Shown here in pieces: positions 33,349 to 41,516 of a stretch of 64,000 nucleotides of DNA. The first letter of the stretch is position 1; each line of letters opens with the position of its first letter. The notes under the pieces were generated by a model, which had not been told where the DNA came from, ran no database searches, and was given only the letters and a program-made list of their open reading frames with translations. Origin of the DNA: CAITSH01 sp025356665 (GTDB lineage: Bacteria; Pseudomonadota; Gammaproteobacteria; Burkholderiales; SG8-39); NCBI GenBank assembly GCA_025356665.1, contig JANXRV010000044.1:21497-85496 (forward strand). The letters run 5' to 3'. The position numbers and the translations under genes were made by a program.

Positions 33349-34118
33349 CGGCTTACATCCTCGGCAGGGGGAACAGGCTTGGAGAAAAACGGCACGCGCT
33401 TGGCCCAAAGGCGCAGCGCCTGCCAATAGATGCGCAGGATCATCAGCAGCGTCATCCACGGATAGGTAACAAATGCACGCACGAGCGTGGCGGTGCCAAG
33501 CGCCACGCCACGGCCGCAAATGCTGGTGTGCAGCAGGTCGCCGTCCTCGTCCGCGTAGTCGATGCGCGCAAGCACCGCGCCCGCGGCGACATCCTTGGCA
33601 ACATCATGAAAGTGGAAGCGGTAATCACCCTTGACGGCGCAAAACGGCGAGACATGAAAAACCTTGCGTGTGACGAGCCCCGCACCGGGCGGGATCACCC
33701 CGCCACCGGCCGCCGAAAGCAGGTAGTGATGGCGTTCGCCAAAGGTATTATTGACCTCGCACAATATGGCGCGCAATGCGCCAGCGCGGTCGTGGCAGAA
33801 CCAGAAACTCACCGGATTGAAAACGTAACCGAGCACACGCGGAAAGGTCTGCAGCCAGACCTCGCCGTCTGCGTCCCCAAGGCCCTCACGCGCCAGCAGC
33901 GCGCGTATCCAGGCGAGCGGCGACGAGCCGTCGCGCGCGCCATGATCGCGGAACATGAAACTGAACAGGTTCCAACGGTTGAGTCCGAACAAGAGGCCAC
34001 GCAGGGACTCCGGGTTGGATAGGGGCACGCGCAGGAAAAACACCGGGTAAACGAAACGGTTTTCCGCCGGCCGAAGCCGCCTGTGCATCACTTGACCGAA
34101 AAAAAATTGCGCCCGCAT
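33345..34118 (-). CDS. DUF1365 protein
   Basis: A 257-residue protein of DUF1365: FGQVMHRRLRPAENRFVYPVFF, then FPRVLGYVFNPVSFWFCHD and EVNNTFGERHHYLL, all characteristic. The function is unknown. It is nearly always encoded between a flavin amine-oxidase-like protein and a CFA-type methyltransferase, so it is thought to take part in lipid modification. It starts one base after the oxidoreductase stop; the frame upstream of ATG 34118 is a shadow. Confidence 0.92.
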   Translation of the reverse strand: MRAQFFFGQVMHRRLRPAENRFVYPVFFLRVPLSNPESLRGLLFGLNRWNLFSFMFRDHGARDGSSPLAWIRALLAREGLGDADGEVWLQTFPRVLGYVFNPVSFWFCHDRAGALRAILCEVNNTFGERHHYLLSAAGGGVIPPGAGLVTRKVFHVSPFCAVKGDYRFHFHDVAKDVAAGAVLARIDYADEDGDLLHTSICGRGVALGTATLVRAFVTYPWMTLLMILRIYWQALRLWAKRVPFFSKPVPPAEDVSR

Positions 34119-34119
34119 G

Positions 34120-35481
34120 CTAGGCGGCACGGCCCAACGCGACACTGGGCAGGTTGCGTTGCGGGCGGGATGCCGCCGACTCAGCGCGAGACTGCCAAGG
34201 CGCGCGAACGCCCATGGCGTTGGCGACGGCAAGCGCGGACTTCAATCCGTCCTCATGAAAACCATAACCCGTCCATGCGCCGCAAAACCACAGGCCGTCG
34301 CGTCCCTGCAGCGCGGGGAGGGCGTGTTGTGATTCAATCGCCGCGGCATCGAACACCGGATGCTCGTAGTCGAAGACGGCGATGACACTCGCCGGGTCCG
34401 GCTCTCGCGGCGGGTTCAAGCTAAGGATCACCGGCCGACTGAAGGGCAAAGGCTGCAGTCGGTTAAGCCAGTAGGAGACGCCAACCGGGTTCTGGTCGGT
34501 GGCCGCCCGCGCAGCGAGGTAATTCCATGCCGCCCAGGCCGTGCGCGCGCGAGGCATCAAGGCGGTATCGGTGTGCAAAACGGCGCGATTGCGCTGGTAG
34601 CGCACCGCGGCCAGCACGTCGCGCACCTGCGGCAGCGGCTGCACCAGCATGCGCAATGCCTCACAGCTGTGACAGGCCATGATCACCTCGTCAAATTGGC
34701 TGGTCCCCTTTTGGGTGACAACCTGCACGCCATGGCTTGAGGCGGTGACCGAAAGCACCGCCTCGCCGGTGCGCACGACGCCTATGCCGGCCGCGAGTTT
34801 TTTGACATATTCGCGGCCACCGCCCCTGACGGTGTGCCACTGCGGCCGGTTGGTGATTTGCAGCAGGCCATGGTTTTCGCAAAAGCGCGCCAGCGTCGCC
34901 ACCGGGTAAGACAGCATCGTTTGGGTCGGGCATGACCAGATCGCGCCGACCATGGGCAGCAGGTAGGCGTCGCGAAACAGCCGCCCATAAGCGCCCTGCC
35001 TCAGAAAATGCTGCACCGACTGTGCGCCACTGCCGCCTGCTCCACGGGCCATTGCGCTTGCAGCGCGGTTAAATCGCAGGATGTCGAGCAACATGCCCCA
35101 GAACGCCGGGCGCAACAAGTTGCGCTTTTGCGCAAACAGCGCACCCACGCTGGTGCCAGCCCATTCGAGTCCGGGGTTGGCGCTGTCACCCAGGCTCACG
35201 GCGAAGGACATCTCAGATGGCGCAGTCTCTACGCCAAGAAATTTGAACAACGCCACCAGATTCGGATAGGTTCTGTGGTTGAACACCAAAAAGCCGGTAT
35301 CAACCGGGTAGGTCAAACCGTCGATGGTGACATCGACGGTGTTGGTATGTCCGCCAAGGTAGTCATTGGCCTCCAGCAGCACGACCTCGTGACGGCGCGA
35401 CAGCAGCCAAGCCGTGGCAAGACCGGCGATACCGGCGCCGATAACGGCGATACGCTTGCGGGGTTTTGCGGTGATAGTCAT
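34120..35481 (-). CDS. FAD-dependent amine-oxidase-like oxidoreductase
   Basis: A 453-residue flavoprotein with N-terminal dinucleotide fold (IAVIGAGIAGLATAWLL, residues 11-27), LEANDYLGGHTNT, and C-terminal FAD motif FCGAWTGYGFHEDGLKSA. It resembles the NAD(P)-binding amine-oxidase-like proteins paired with DUF1365 and CFA synthases. A desaturase-like oxidation of an acyl chain or its methylated product is a reasonable inference. The gap of 79 bases to folE2 shows no terminator. Confidence 0.9.
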   Translation of the reverse strand: MTITAKPRKRIAVIGAGIAGLATAWLLSRRHEVVLLEANDYLGGHTNTVDVTIDGLTYPVDTGFLVFNHRTYPNLVALFKFLGVETAPSEMSFAVSLGDSANPGLEWAGTSVGALFAQKRNLLRPAFWGMLLDILRFNRAASAMARGAGGSGAQSVQHFLRQGAYGRLFRDAYLLPMVGAIWSCPTQTMLSYPVATLARFCENHGLLQITNRPQWHTVRGGGREYVKKLAAGIGVVRTGEAVLSVTASSHGVQVVTQKGTSQFDEVIMACHSCEALRMLVQPLPQVRDVLAAVRYQRNRAVLHTDTALMPRARTAWAAWNYLAARAATDQNPVGVSYWLNRLQPLPFSRPVILSLNPPREPDPASVIAVFDYEHPVFDAAAIESQHALPALQGRDGLWFCGAWTGYGFHEDGLKSALAVANAMGVRAPWQSRAESAASRPQRNLPSVALGRAA

Positions 35482-35560
35482 TGAATTAATACGCTGAGCA
35501 TGCTGTGCCCGGCGCGGCGCGCATCGCGCCGAAGCGAGACACGCGGCGCGAGGCGGACGC

Positions 35561-36370
35561 TCAGCGCAGGCCGCGCTTGTCCTGGCGAATCATCGCGTAG
35601 GCCGAGTGGTTGTGAATGGACTCGAAGTTCTCCGACTCGATGCTGTATGCGGCTATGCGCACATCGCCGTTTAGTGCGATTGCAATGTCGCGCACCAGAT
35701 CCTCGACAAATTTTGGATTGTCGTAGGCGCGTTCGGTGACGTATTTTTCATCCGGCCGCTTGAGCAGGCCGTAGACCTCGCATGAGGCCTCTTTTTCGGC
35801 GACGGCGACCAGCTCCTCGATGGTCATGGGCTGTTCCAGCAAGGCCTCAATGGTGATGTGCGATCGCTGGTTGTGCGCGCCGTAGGCGGAAATTTCCTTC
35901 GAGCAGGGACAAAGACTGGTGACCGGCGCCTGCACCGTGAGTGTGGCCTCGTAATGCCCGGTCTGGTCGACCTCCGCGCGCATTTTCACCTCGTAATCGA
36001 GCAGGCTGGGCACGCCTGATACCGGCGCGAGTTTCTCGATGAAATAGGTGTAGCGCATCTCAATATAGCCGGCCCTGGCTTCGAGCCGTACCAGCATGGT
36101 TTGCATCAGCGCCTGCAAACCCGCCATGTCGAGCGCGGCGGCGTTGGCATGCAAGACCTCAAGAAAGCGGGACATGTGCGTGCCCTTGACGTGGTGCGGC
36201 AGCCCGACATACATGTCGATCATGGCGACCGTGGCCTGTTCGCCGCCGTCGGCGCATTTGATGCGCAGCGGGAACTTCACAGACTTCACACCGACGCGGT
36301 TGATAGGCACGGCGCGACCGTCGGGTTTGGCCTGGACATCTGGAAGGGGTAATCTTTCTGGGGCATTCAT
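35561..36370 (-). CDS. folE2: GTP cyclohydrolase IB
   Basis: A 269-residue FolE2-type (COG1469) enzyme that converts GTP to 7,8-dihydroneopterin triphosphate for folate and other pterins. Key pattern SLCPCSKEISAYGAHNQRS contains the metal Cys and the His region; VGVKSVKFPLRI and HVKGTHMSRFLE are also typical. FolE2 uses metals other than zinc and often backs up FolE under zinc or oxidative stress. Here it lies inside an apparent light/oxidative stress operon, 49 bases after a glutathione peroxidase. Confidence 0.95.
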   Translation of the reverse strand: MNAPERLPLPDVQAKPDGRAVPINRVGVKSVKFPLRIKCADGGEQATVAMIDMYVGLPHHVKGTHMSRFLEVLHANAAALDMAGLQALMQTMLVRLEARAGYIEMRYTYFIEKLAPVSGVPSLLDYEVKMRAEVDQTGHYEATLTVQAPVTSLCPCSKEISAYGAHNQRSHITIEALLEQPMTIEELVAVAEKEASCEVYGLLKRPDEKYVTERAYDNPKFVEDLVRDIAIALNGDVRIAAYSIESENFESIHNHSAYAMIRQDKRGLR

Positions 36371-36419
36371 GAAAATTTGGGTCCTTGGTAAAAAAATCGG
36401 ATGCGCCAGCCGTCCCGGT

Positions 36420-36965
36420 TCAGCGGGCGGCGAGCAGTCGTTCGATGCCCGCGACAAAGCGCGGGTCCTCGGGCTGGACGTCGTTCTCGTAGGACAGCAC
36501 GTTCTCGCCGCGCCGGTCGATGAGGTATTTATGAAAATTCCACTGCGGGCGCCGGCCGGTTTTCTCGGCCAGTTGCGCGTAGAGGGGATTGGCATTTTTT
36601 GCGCTGACCCCTGTTTTGGAGAACATCGGAAAGCTCACGCCGTAATTGAGTTGGCAGAAATCGGCAATTTCCTTGTTGCTGCCCGGCTCCTGCCCGGCGA
36701 AGTCATTGGCAGGAAAGCCGAGCACCACCAGGCCCTTGTCCTTGTACCGCCGGTAGAGTTTTTCCAAGCCCTCGTATTGCGGTGTATTGCCGCAGCGGCT
36801 GGCGGTGTTCACCACCAGCACAACCTTGCCCTCGTACTTGCAAAGCGGCGTCGGCACATCCTGCAGATCGGGCAGCGTGACATTAAGCAGCTTGGAGCAG
36901 GCCGCATTGGCCCCTCCGGCCAGCAGCAGCAGCAGCGCAGCAAGCAATAGTCTAGGCAATTTCAT
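36420..36965 (-). CDS. Exported glutathione peroxidase family protein
   Basis: A 181-residue peroxidase with signal peptide (MKLPRLLLAALLLLLAGG, cleavage near ANAAC), so probably periplasmic. Catalytic tetrad: Cys in NTASRCGNTPQYEGL, Gln in FPANDFAGQEPG, and Trp/Asn in WNFHKYL. Non-seleno, probably thioredoxin-type. It is the first gene of the minus-strand operon, directly behind the divergent promoter with the two palindromes. Confidence 0.9.
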   Translation of the reverse strand: MKLPRLLLAALLLLLAGGANAACSKLLNVTLPDLQDVPTPLCKYEGKVVLVVNTASRCGNTPQYEGLEKLYRRYKDKGLVVLGFPANDFAGQEPGSNKEIADFCQLNYGVSFPMFSKTGVSAKNANPLYAQLAEKTGRRPQWNFHKYLIDRRGENVLSYENDVQPEDPRFVAGIERLLAAR

Positions 36966-36989
36966 GGAAGCCCCCACAATCATTATGGA

Positions 36990-37004
36990 TTTGTACTAGT
37001 CAAA
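36990..37004. promoter_or_regulatory. Candidate operator A for the MerR/B12 regulator
   Basis: TTTGTACTAGTCAAA, a near palindrome 25 bases upstream of the peroxidase start. It differs from operator B (37054-37068) at only two of 15 positions, shared pattern TTTGT[AC]CTAG[AT]CAAA. Paired sites in a divergent promoter next to a MerR-type gene are a normal arrangement for autoregulation and operon control. Confidence 0.65.
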
Positions 37005-37053
37005 TAAGATACTATTTGCTAATCTAAGCCTTGATCTCCACCAAGTCAACCAT

Positions 37054-37068
37054 TTTGTCCTAGACAAA
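37054..37068. promoter_or_regulatory. Candidate operator B for the MerR/B12 regulator
   Basis: TTTGTCCTAGACAAA, arms TTTTGTC and GACAAAA around CTA if extended by one base each side. It ends 14 bases before the regulator's ATG, where bound protein would block its own expression. Centre-to-centre distance to operator A is 64 bases, about six helical turns. A half-site AGTCAA lies between (37044-37049). Confidence 0.65.
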
Positions 37069-37082
37069 AATGATAAATCGCG

Positions 37083-38012
37083 ATGTCTAAACCAAGTCAG
37101 TCCTTACTCCCGTCCTTTTCCATCAGCGCCGTGGAGCACGATACCGGCCTGTCCAAAGACACCTTGCGGATGTGGGAGAGGCGTTACCAGTTCCCGCAAC
37201 CGGACCGCGACAAGCATGGGGAGCGCGTCTATCCCGCCGCGCAGGTGGAAAAACTGCGCACAATCAAGCGCCTCATGGACAACGGCCACCGTCCGGGCAA
37301 GCTGGTCAGCCGGTCAATCGAAGAATTGCAGCAATTCTATAGCGGCCTTGCCGGCGGCCAGCCCCAGGATGGCCCCGCGCCAAGCCACCTGCAGGCGCTG
37401 CTCGATCTGATCAAAAATCATCGCGTGCACGACTTGCGCCAGCAACTGTCGCAATGCCTGATGCGCCAGGGGCTGCATCATTTCCTCACCAACACCGTGA
37501 CGCCACTCAATGTGCTGGTCGGGGAAGCCTGGATGTCCGGCCAGTTTGAGATTTTTGAAGAGCATTTGTACACCGAAACACTGCAAGGCCTTTTGCGCAC
37601 CGCCATCAGCACCATGCCCGATTCGGGCCATGCGCCGCTGATGATGCTGACCACGCTACCGACCGAGCAGCACAATCTGGGCCTGCTGATGGCCGAGGCG
37701 ATGTTCGTCATGGAAGGCGCAACCTGCATTTCCCTCGGAACACAAACGCCGGTACGCGACATCGCGCTTGCTGCGGCCGCGCACAATGCCGACATCGTCG
37801 CCGTCTCGTTCAGCGCGGCTTTTGCCCCGGTGCAAGTGTGCGACGGTCTTGAAGCGCTGCGCGACCGTTTGCCTCGCGAAATTGCAGTATGGGCCGGCGG
37901 CGGCAATGCCGGGCTCGGCCGCCGCGACATCCCCGGCGTGACCCTGTTACAAGGTCTCGACAGTGTGGTACTGGCGATTACCCAATGGCGTGAAAGCCAT
38001 GTCACCGCCTGA
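37083..38012 (+). CDS. litR: MerR-family regulator with B12-binding domain (LitR/CarH type photoreceptor)
   Basis: A 309-residue regulator. Residues about 12-80: MerR winged helix (SISAVEHDTGLSKDTLRMWERRY). About 100-180: four-helix B12-binding domain 2 with W150 and E160-H161, exactly the Wx9EH light-sensing motif of CarH. About 185-300: Rossmann B12 domain with E195-Q-H197-N-L-G200 (ExHxxG, axial His) and WAGGG. Such proteins bind adenosylcobalamin and release DNA on illumination. All hallmark residues are present, so it looks like a functional photoreceptor. It is divergent from a ten-gene operon, and two 15-bp palindromes lie between. The symbol is by family, not proven orthology. Confidence 0.9.
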   Translation: MSKPSQSLLPSFSISAVEHDTGLSKDTLRMWERRYQFPQPDRDKHGERVYPAAQVEKLRTIKRLMDNGHRPGKLVSRSIEELQQFYSGLAGGQPQDGPAPSHLQALLDLIKNHRVHDLRQQLSQCLMRQGLHHFLTNTVTPLNVLVGEAWMSGQFEIFEEHLYTETLQGLLRTAISTMPDSGHAPLMMLTTLPTEQHNLGLLMAEAMFVMEGATCISLGTQTPVRDIALAAAAHNADIVAVSFSAAFAPVQVCDGLEALRDRLPREIAVWAGGGNAGLGRRDIPGVTLLQGLDSVVLAITQWRESHVTA

Positions 38013-38263
38013 GCGCCGCATGAGTCATACAAAATCCACGCTGCCGGCAAAAATAGGCACGGCGTGCGCACGACCCATGGCCTGGCGCAAGGCCTGGGCG
38101 AAAAACTGGGCTGAGGCGAAGCATTGCTCCGCGCGCTGCCGCGCCAATGCGAAACGCCCCCCCTTTGTCGGGCAAGGCGGGAAGCGCCCGCCATGAGCAA
38201 CTGTAACCAAGCCGTAACCTCACTGACGCAGTCCCGACCCAATCATTTCGTACATTCATTCCC

Positions 38264-39145
38264 ATGATGATCTATCCGGAAATCTTCAAATCCATGGAAC
38301 GTGTTCGCTGGCACACGGCCGAGGATGTGCCCTGGTCCAGCTTCGATGCCGCACTGCTCTCCGACGAGCAGGCACAGACGATCAAGATGAACGCCATCAC
38401 CGAATGGGCGGCCCTGCCGGCGACGGAAATGTTCCTGCGAGATAACCAGCACGACAGCGATTTTTCGGCCTTCATGTCGGTATGGTTCTACGAAGAACAA
38501 AAGCATTCGCTGGTGTTGATCGAATACCTGCGCCGCTTCCGGCCCGAACTTGCGCCGACTGAAGCCGAGTTACATGCGGTGCGCTTCCAGTTCGACCCCG
38601 CTCCGCCCCTGGAAACACTGATGCTGCATTTTTGCGGCGAAATCCGCCTCAACCACTGGTACCGCCGCGCGACCCAATGGCACACCGAGCCTGTCATACG
38701 CAAGATCTACGACCTGATCGCGCGTGATGAGGCGCGTCACGGCGGCGCCTATTTGCAATACATGCGCCGCGCTATTGAACAGCATGGCGATGAAGCACGC
38801 TTGGCGTTCGCCAAGGTCGGCATCCTGATGGCGAGCTCGGCGCGCTCAAACAGGCCTCTGCACCCGACCAACCTGCACGTCAACAAATCGCTATTTCCCA
38901 ACGACACGGTGCAATCACGGCTGCCCGATCCGGCCTGGCTCGAGTCCTGGCTCGACCGGCAGATCCGCTTCGACGCTAGCTGGGAGACGCGGGTCGTCGA
39001 TGGCATCCTGCGCAGTCTGGGCGTGCTGTTCGGTCAAAAATTCGCATCGGTGCGCGAACTCAACCGCTTTCGCAAAGAATTGACACAGAGAAAAACACCA
39101 GAACCCGCGCCCCCGGCGGCGCGCGGCATGGCCGAAACAGCCTGA
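38264..39145 (+). CDS. Ferritin-like diiron protein
   Basis: A 293-residue, mostly helical protein with diiron ligands typical of the ferritin-like/acyl-desaturase/R2-like superfamily: Glu in AITEWAALPATE, EQKH in WFYEEQKHSL, Glu in CGEIRLNHWY, and EARH in ARDEARHGGAYLQY. So two ExxH motifs plus two single Glu, enough for a dinuclear iron site. No signal peptide. The reaction is unknown: an oxygenase or acyl desaturase is possible, and its closeness to the lipid-modification operon and light-type regulator is suggestive. Start could be ATG 38264 or the next codon, 38267. Confidence 0.83.
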   Translation: MMIYPEIFKSMERVRWHTAEDVPWSSFDAALLSDEQAQTIKMNAITEWAALPATEMFLRDNQHDSDFSAFMSVWFYEEQKHSLVLIEYLRRFRPELAPTEAELHAVRFQFDPAPPLETLMLHFCGEIRLNHWYRRATQWHTEPVIRKIYDLIARDEARHGGAYLQYMRRAIEQHGDEARLAFAKVGILMASSARSNRPLHPTNLHVNKSLFPNDTVQSRLPDPAWLESWLDRQIRFDASWETRVVDGILRSLGVLFGQKFASVRELNRFRKELTQRKTPEPAPPAARGMAETA

Positions 39146-39285
39146 GACCGCGCAGCCGCAAGCCGCAAGTCGCCGGCGGCACTATAATCAGATCGGTCCG
39201 GTTTTCAGCGCACTGCCCTTAGCGCACCGCCGTTTTATCCCGCATTCGTTCGTTCCCGCATTGTGATCCTTTTCCCGGAGGCCTC

Positions 39286-39930
39286 TTGGCACTTGGCTTT
39301 TACTACGGCGCCGGTTCGCCCTACACATGGCGCGTCTGGCTCGCGCTTGAACACAAACAGATTCCCCATGAGCTGAAGCTGATGTCCTTCAGCGACGGCG
39401 ACTTGAAAAAACCGGAATTTCGCGCCATTAACCCGCGCGGCAAAGTGCCCTCAATCATCGACGACGGTTTCGTGCTCTATGAGTCGGCTGCCATCGTCGA
39501 ATACCTGGAGCAGCAATACCCGGCTTCGGGCAAGCCCCTCTTTCCGGGCAATACACGCGATCAGGCCCTTGTCCGGCGTATGGTGTGCGAGGCCGACAAC
39601 TACTACGCGCCGGCGATGAACAAGCTGGTTACGGGCGTGCTGTTCACGCCGGAGCACGATTGGGATGAGGGACGCATCAGCGCAGCCCGCGACCTGTGCC
39701 TCGCCGAACTGGCGCGCAGCGCCGCCGACATGCGCGGCGACTTTCTCGCCGGTGCACTATCGGCGGCCGATTTCACGCTCTACCCGATGCTCGCCCTCTG
39801 CCTGCGCTGCGAGGTGAAAAAACCCGCTCTGGCGATGACCTCGGCCTTGCCGGAAAAAATAGACGCGTGGATGGCGCGCATGCAAGCCCTGCCCTACCAT
39901 GCCAAAACGCGACCCGCGCACTGGCACTGA
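39286..39930 (+). CDS. Glutathione S-transferase family protein
   Basis: A 214-residue GST: N-terminal thioredoxin fold with FYYGAGSPYTWRVWLAL, cis-Pro in GKVPSIIDDG, and the GSH-binding ESAAIVEYL. The all-helical C-terminal domain contains LSAADFTLYPML. The start is TTG 39286 with GGAGG five bases upstream, a strong site. It lies ahead of an amidase-isomerase-monooxygenase set; GSH-dependent isomerases occur in aromatic catabolism, so a pathway role is possible but unproven. Confidence 0.9.
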   Translation: MALGFYYGAGSPYTWRVWLALEHKQIPHELKLMSFSDGDLKKPEFRAINPRGKVPSIIDDGFVLYESAAIVEYLEQQYPASGKPLFPGNTRDQALVRRMVCEADNYYAPAMNKLVTGVLFTPEHDWDEGRISAARDLCLAELARSAADMRGDFLAGALSAADFTLYPMLALCLRCEVKKPALAMTSALPEKIDAWMARMQALPYHAKTRPAHWH

Positions 39931-39998
39931 CACTGATACAAACACGGAAACTGACGGCAAAAAACCAGCACGGTAACTAAAACAGGACAGCCCCTTCC

Positions 39999-40613
39999 AT
40001 GAGTGATCTTGATATTTACAAAAAACAGAACTTCGGCAACCTCGCCGGTTTCGGCGAGCGCACCGGCCTGCTGGTCGTGGACTTCACCGTCGGCTTCAAC
40101 GACCCGGCGCATTTTGGCGGCGGCAATATTGATGCCGCGGTCAAGCGCACCGTCGGACTGCTGGCGCATTTTCGCAACACCGGCCGCCCCGTCGCCCACA
40201 GCCGCGTCGTCTATGCCGATGACGGCTCGGACTGGGGCGTGTTCGCAATCAAGGCGCCGGCCCTCAAGACGCTGACCGAGACCGCCGCAATAGGGCAATT
40301 CGTCCCCGAGCTCACGCCCATCGCCGGCGAACTCATCGTGCGCAAGACCCAGGCCTCGGCGTTTTTCAACACCGGACTCAGCGCCTGGTTGCTGCAACGG
40401 CGCGTCGACACCCTTGTCGTCGCCGGTTGCACCACCTCGGGCTGCGTGCGCGCCAGCGTGGTCGACGCGCTCAGCAACAACCTGCGCACCATTGTCGCCA
40501 CAGACTGCGTCGGCGACCGCGCGCAGGGGCCGCATGAGGCCAACCTCTTCGACATGGGCCAAAAATACGCCGACTTGCTCATGCGTGATGAGATCATCGC
40601 CGCGCTTGCCTGA
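39999..40613 (+). CDS. Isochorismatase-family amidohydrolase (N-carbamoylsarcosine/maleamate amidase-like)
   Basis: A 204-residue cysteine hydrolase. The Asp-Lys-Cys triad is visible: Asp in LLVVDFTVGF, Lys in LIVRKTQASAF, and Cys in VAGCTTSGCVRAS. Members cleave N-carbamoylsarcosine, nicotinamide or maleamate (NicF). With a maleate isomerase fold protein and flavin monooxygenase downstream, a maleamate- or carbamoyl-type substrate is plausible. It starts with MSDLDIYKKQ, 68 bases after the GST. Confidence 0.88.
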   Translation: MSDLDIYKKQNFGNLAGFGERTGLLVVDFTVGFNDPAHFGGGNIDAAVKRTVGLLAHFRNTGRPVAHSRVVYADDGSDWGVFAIKAPALKTLTETAAIGQFVPELTPIAGELIVRKTQASAFFNTGLSAWLLQRRVDTLVVAGCTTSGCVRASVVDALSNNLRTIVATDCVGDRAQGPHEANLFDMGQKYADLLMRDEIIAALA

Positions 40614-40738
40614 AACCCGCGACGCCCCCGGCGCGGTGCGATACGATGCGAAACCATCCTCGCGCCGCGCTTGCCGCTACAATCGTGAATATCCCAAACA
40701 TCACCCCCCTCCCGCAGACCTGAACGAAGGAGTTACCC

Positions 40739-41515
40739 ATGCCAGCCGGCGCCGCAGCAAAAGCCAAAACCCGCGATTCACTCGGATTGCGCCACACCTT
40801 CGGCGTAATCGCCCCATCGACCAATACTTCGGTGCAGCCGGAGTACGAGATGATGAAGCCGTATGGCGTGACCAACCATTTTTCGCGCATTGTCATCCCC
40901 GACACCAAGGTGAGCGACGACAAATCATTCATGGTGCTGATGAACAATATCCGCGCCACACTGATGGACTCGGTCGATTCGGTGATGTCCTGCAACCCCG
41001 ACTCCATCATCATGGGCATGTCGGCCGAGACATTCTGGGACGGCCGTGACGGCGCCACCAAACTGCAACGCAAAGTCGAAAAACACGCCGGCGTCAACGT
41101 GGCGATGGGTTCGGACGCCTGCCAGGCGGCGCTGCGCAAATACGGCAAGGTCAAGCGCCTTGGCATCATCACCCCTTACATGCCGGTTGGCGACAAACAG
41201 GTGCACCGTTTTTTCACCGACTGCGGCTTTGACGTGGTCAACCTCAAAGGCCTCAAATGCGCCAGCCCGGTGCTGATCGCACACGCGAGCAAGACGCAGT
41301 TGCGAGACGCCATCATTGAAGTGAACAAGGGCAAGGTCGACGCCATCGTCCAGGTGGGCACCAACCTCGCCATGGCCGAGGTGGCCGCCATGGCCGAGTT
41401 CTGGCTGGGCAAACCGGTGATCGCCATCAACACCGCCACCTATTGGTGGGCGCTGCGCCAAAAAGGCATCAAGGACAAAATCTACGGCCTCGGTTCACTG
41501 CTGGCAGAGCACTGA
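40739..41515 (+). CDS. Maleate isomerase / arylmalonate decarboxylase fold protein lacking both active cysteines
   Basis: A 258-residue Asp/Glu racemase superfamily protein: FGVIAPSTNTSVQPEYE at the N terminus, GSDACQAALRKYG and RLGIITPYMPVGDK, and VIAINTATYWWALRQKGI near the end. In maleate isomerases two cysteines attack the substrate; here the first position reads MGMSAETF (about residue 94) and the second VQVGTNLA (Gly 207), so both are lost. The fold is intact, so it may catalyse another reaction or bind ligand. The monooxygenase starts one base after its stop, and a canonical homologue is encoded at 43739. Confidence 0.83.
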   Translation: MPAGAAAKAKTRDSLGLRHTFGVIAPSTNTSVQPEYEMMKPYGVTNHFSRIVIPDTKVSDDKSFMVLMNNIRATLMDSVDSVMSCNPDSIIMGMSAETFWDGRDGATKLQRKVEKHAGVNVAMGSDACQAALRKYGKVKRLGIITPYMPVGDKQVHRFFTDCGFDVVNLKGLKCASPVLIAHASKTQLRDAIIEVNKGKVDAIVQVGTNLAMAEVAAMAEFWLGKPVIAINTATYWWALRQKGIKDKIYGLGSLLAEH

Positions 41516-41516
41516 A

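Noticed and set aside
28269..35481. ECF sigma factor/ChrR pair expected with this lipid cluster
   Set aside because: No sigma-70-like or zinc-cupin anti-sigma gene is present anywhere in the cluster; only the MerR/B12 regulator is.
38013..38263. Short open frames between the B12 regulator and the ferritin-like gene
   Set aside because: All overlap each other in several frames with Arg/Pro-rich content and no start signal.
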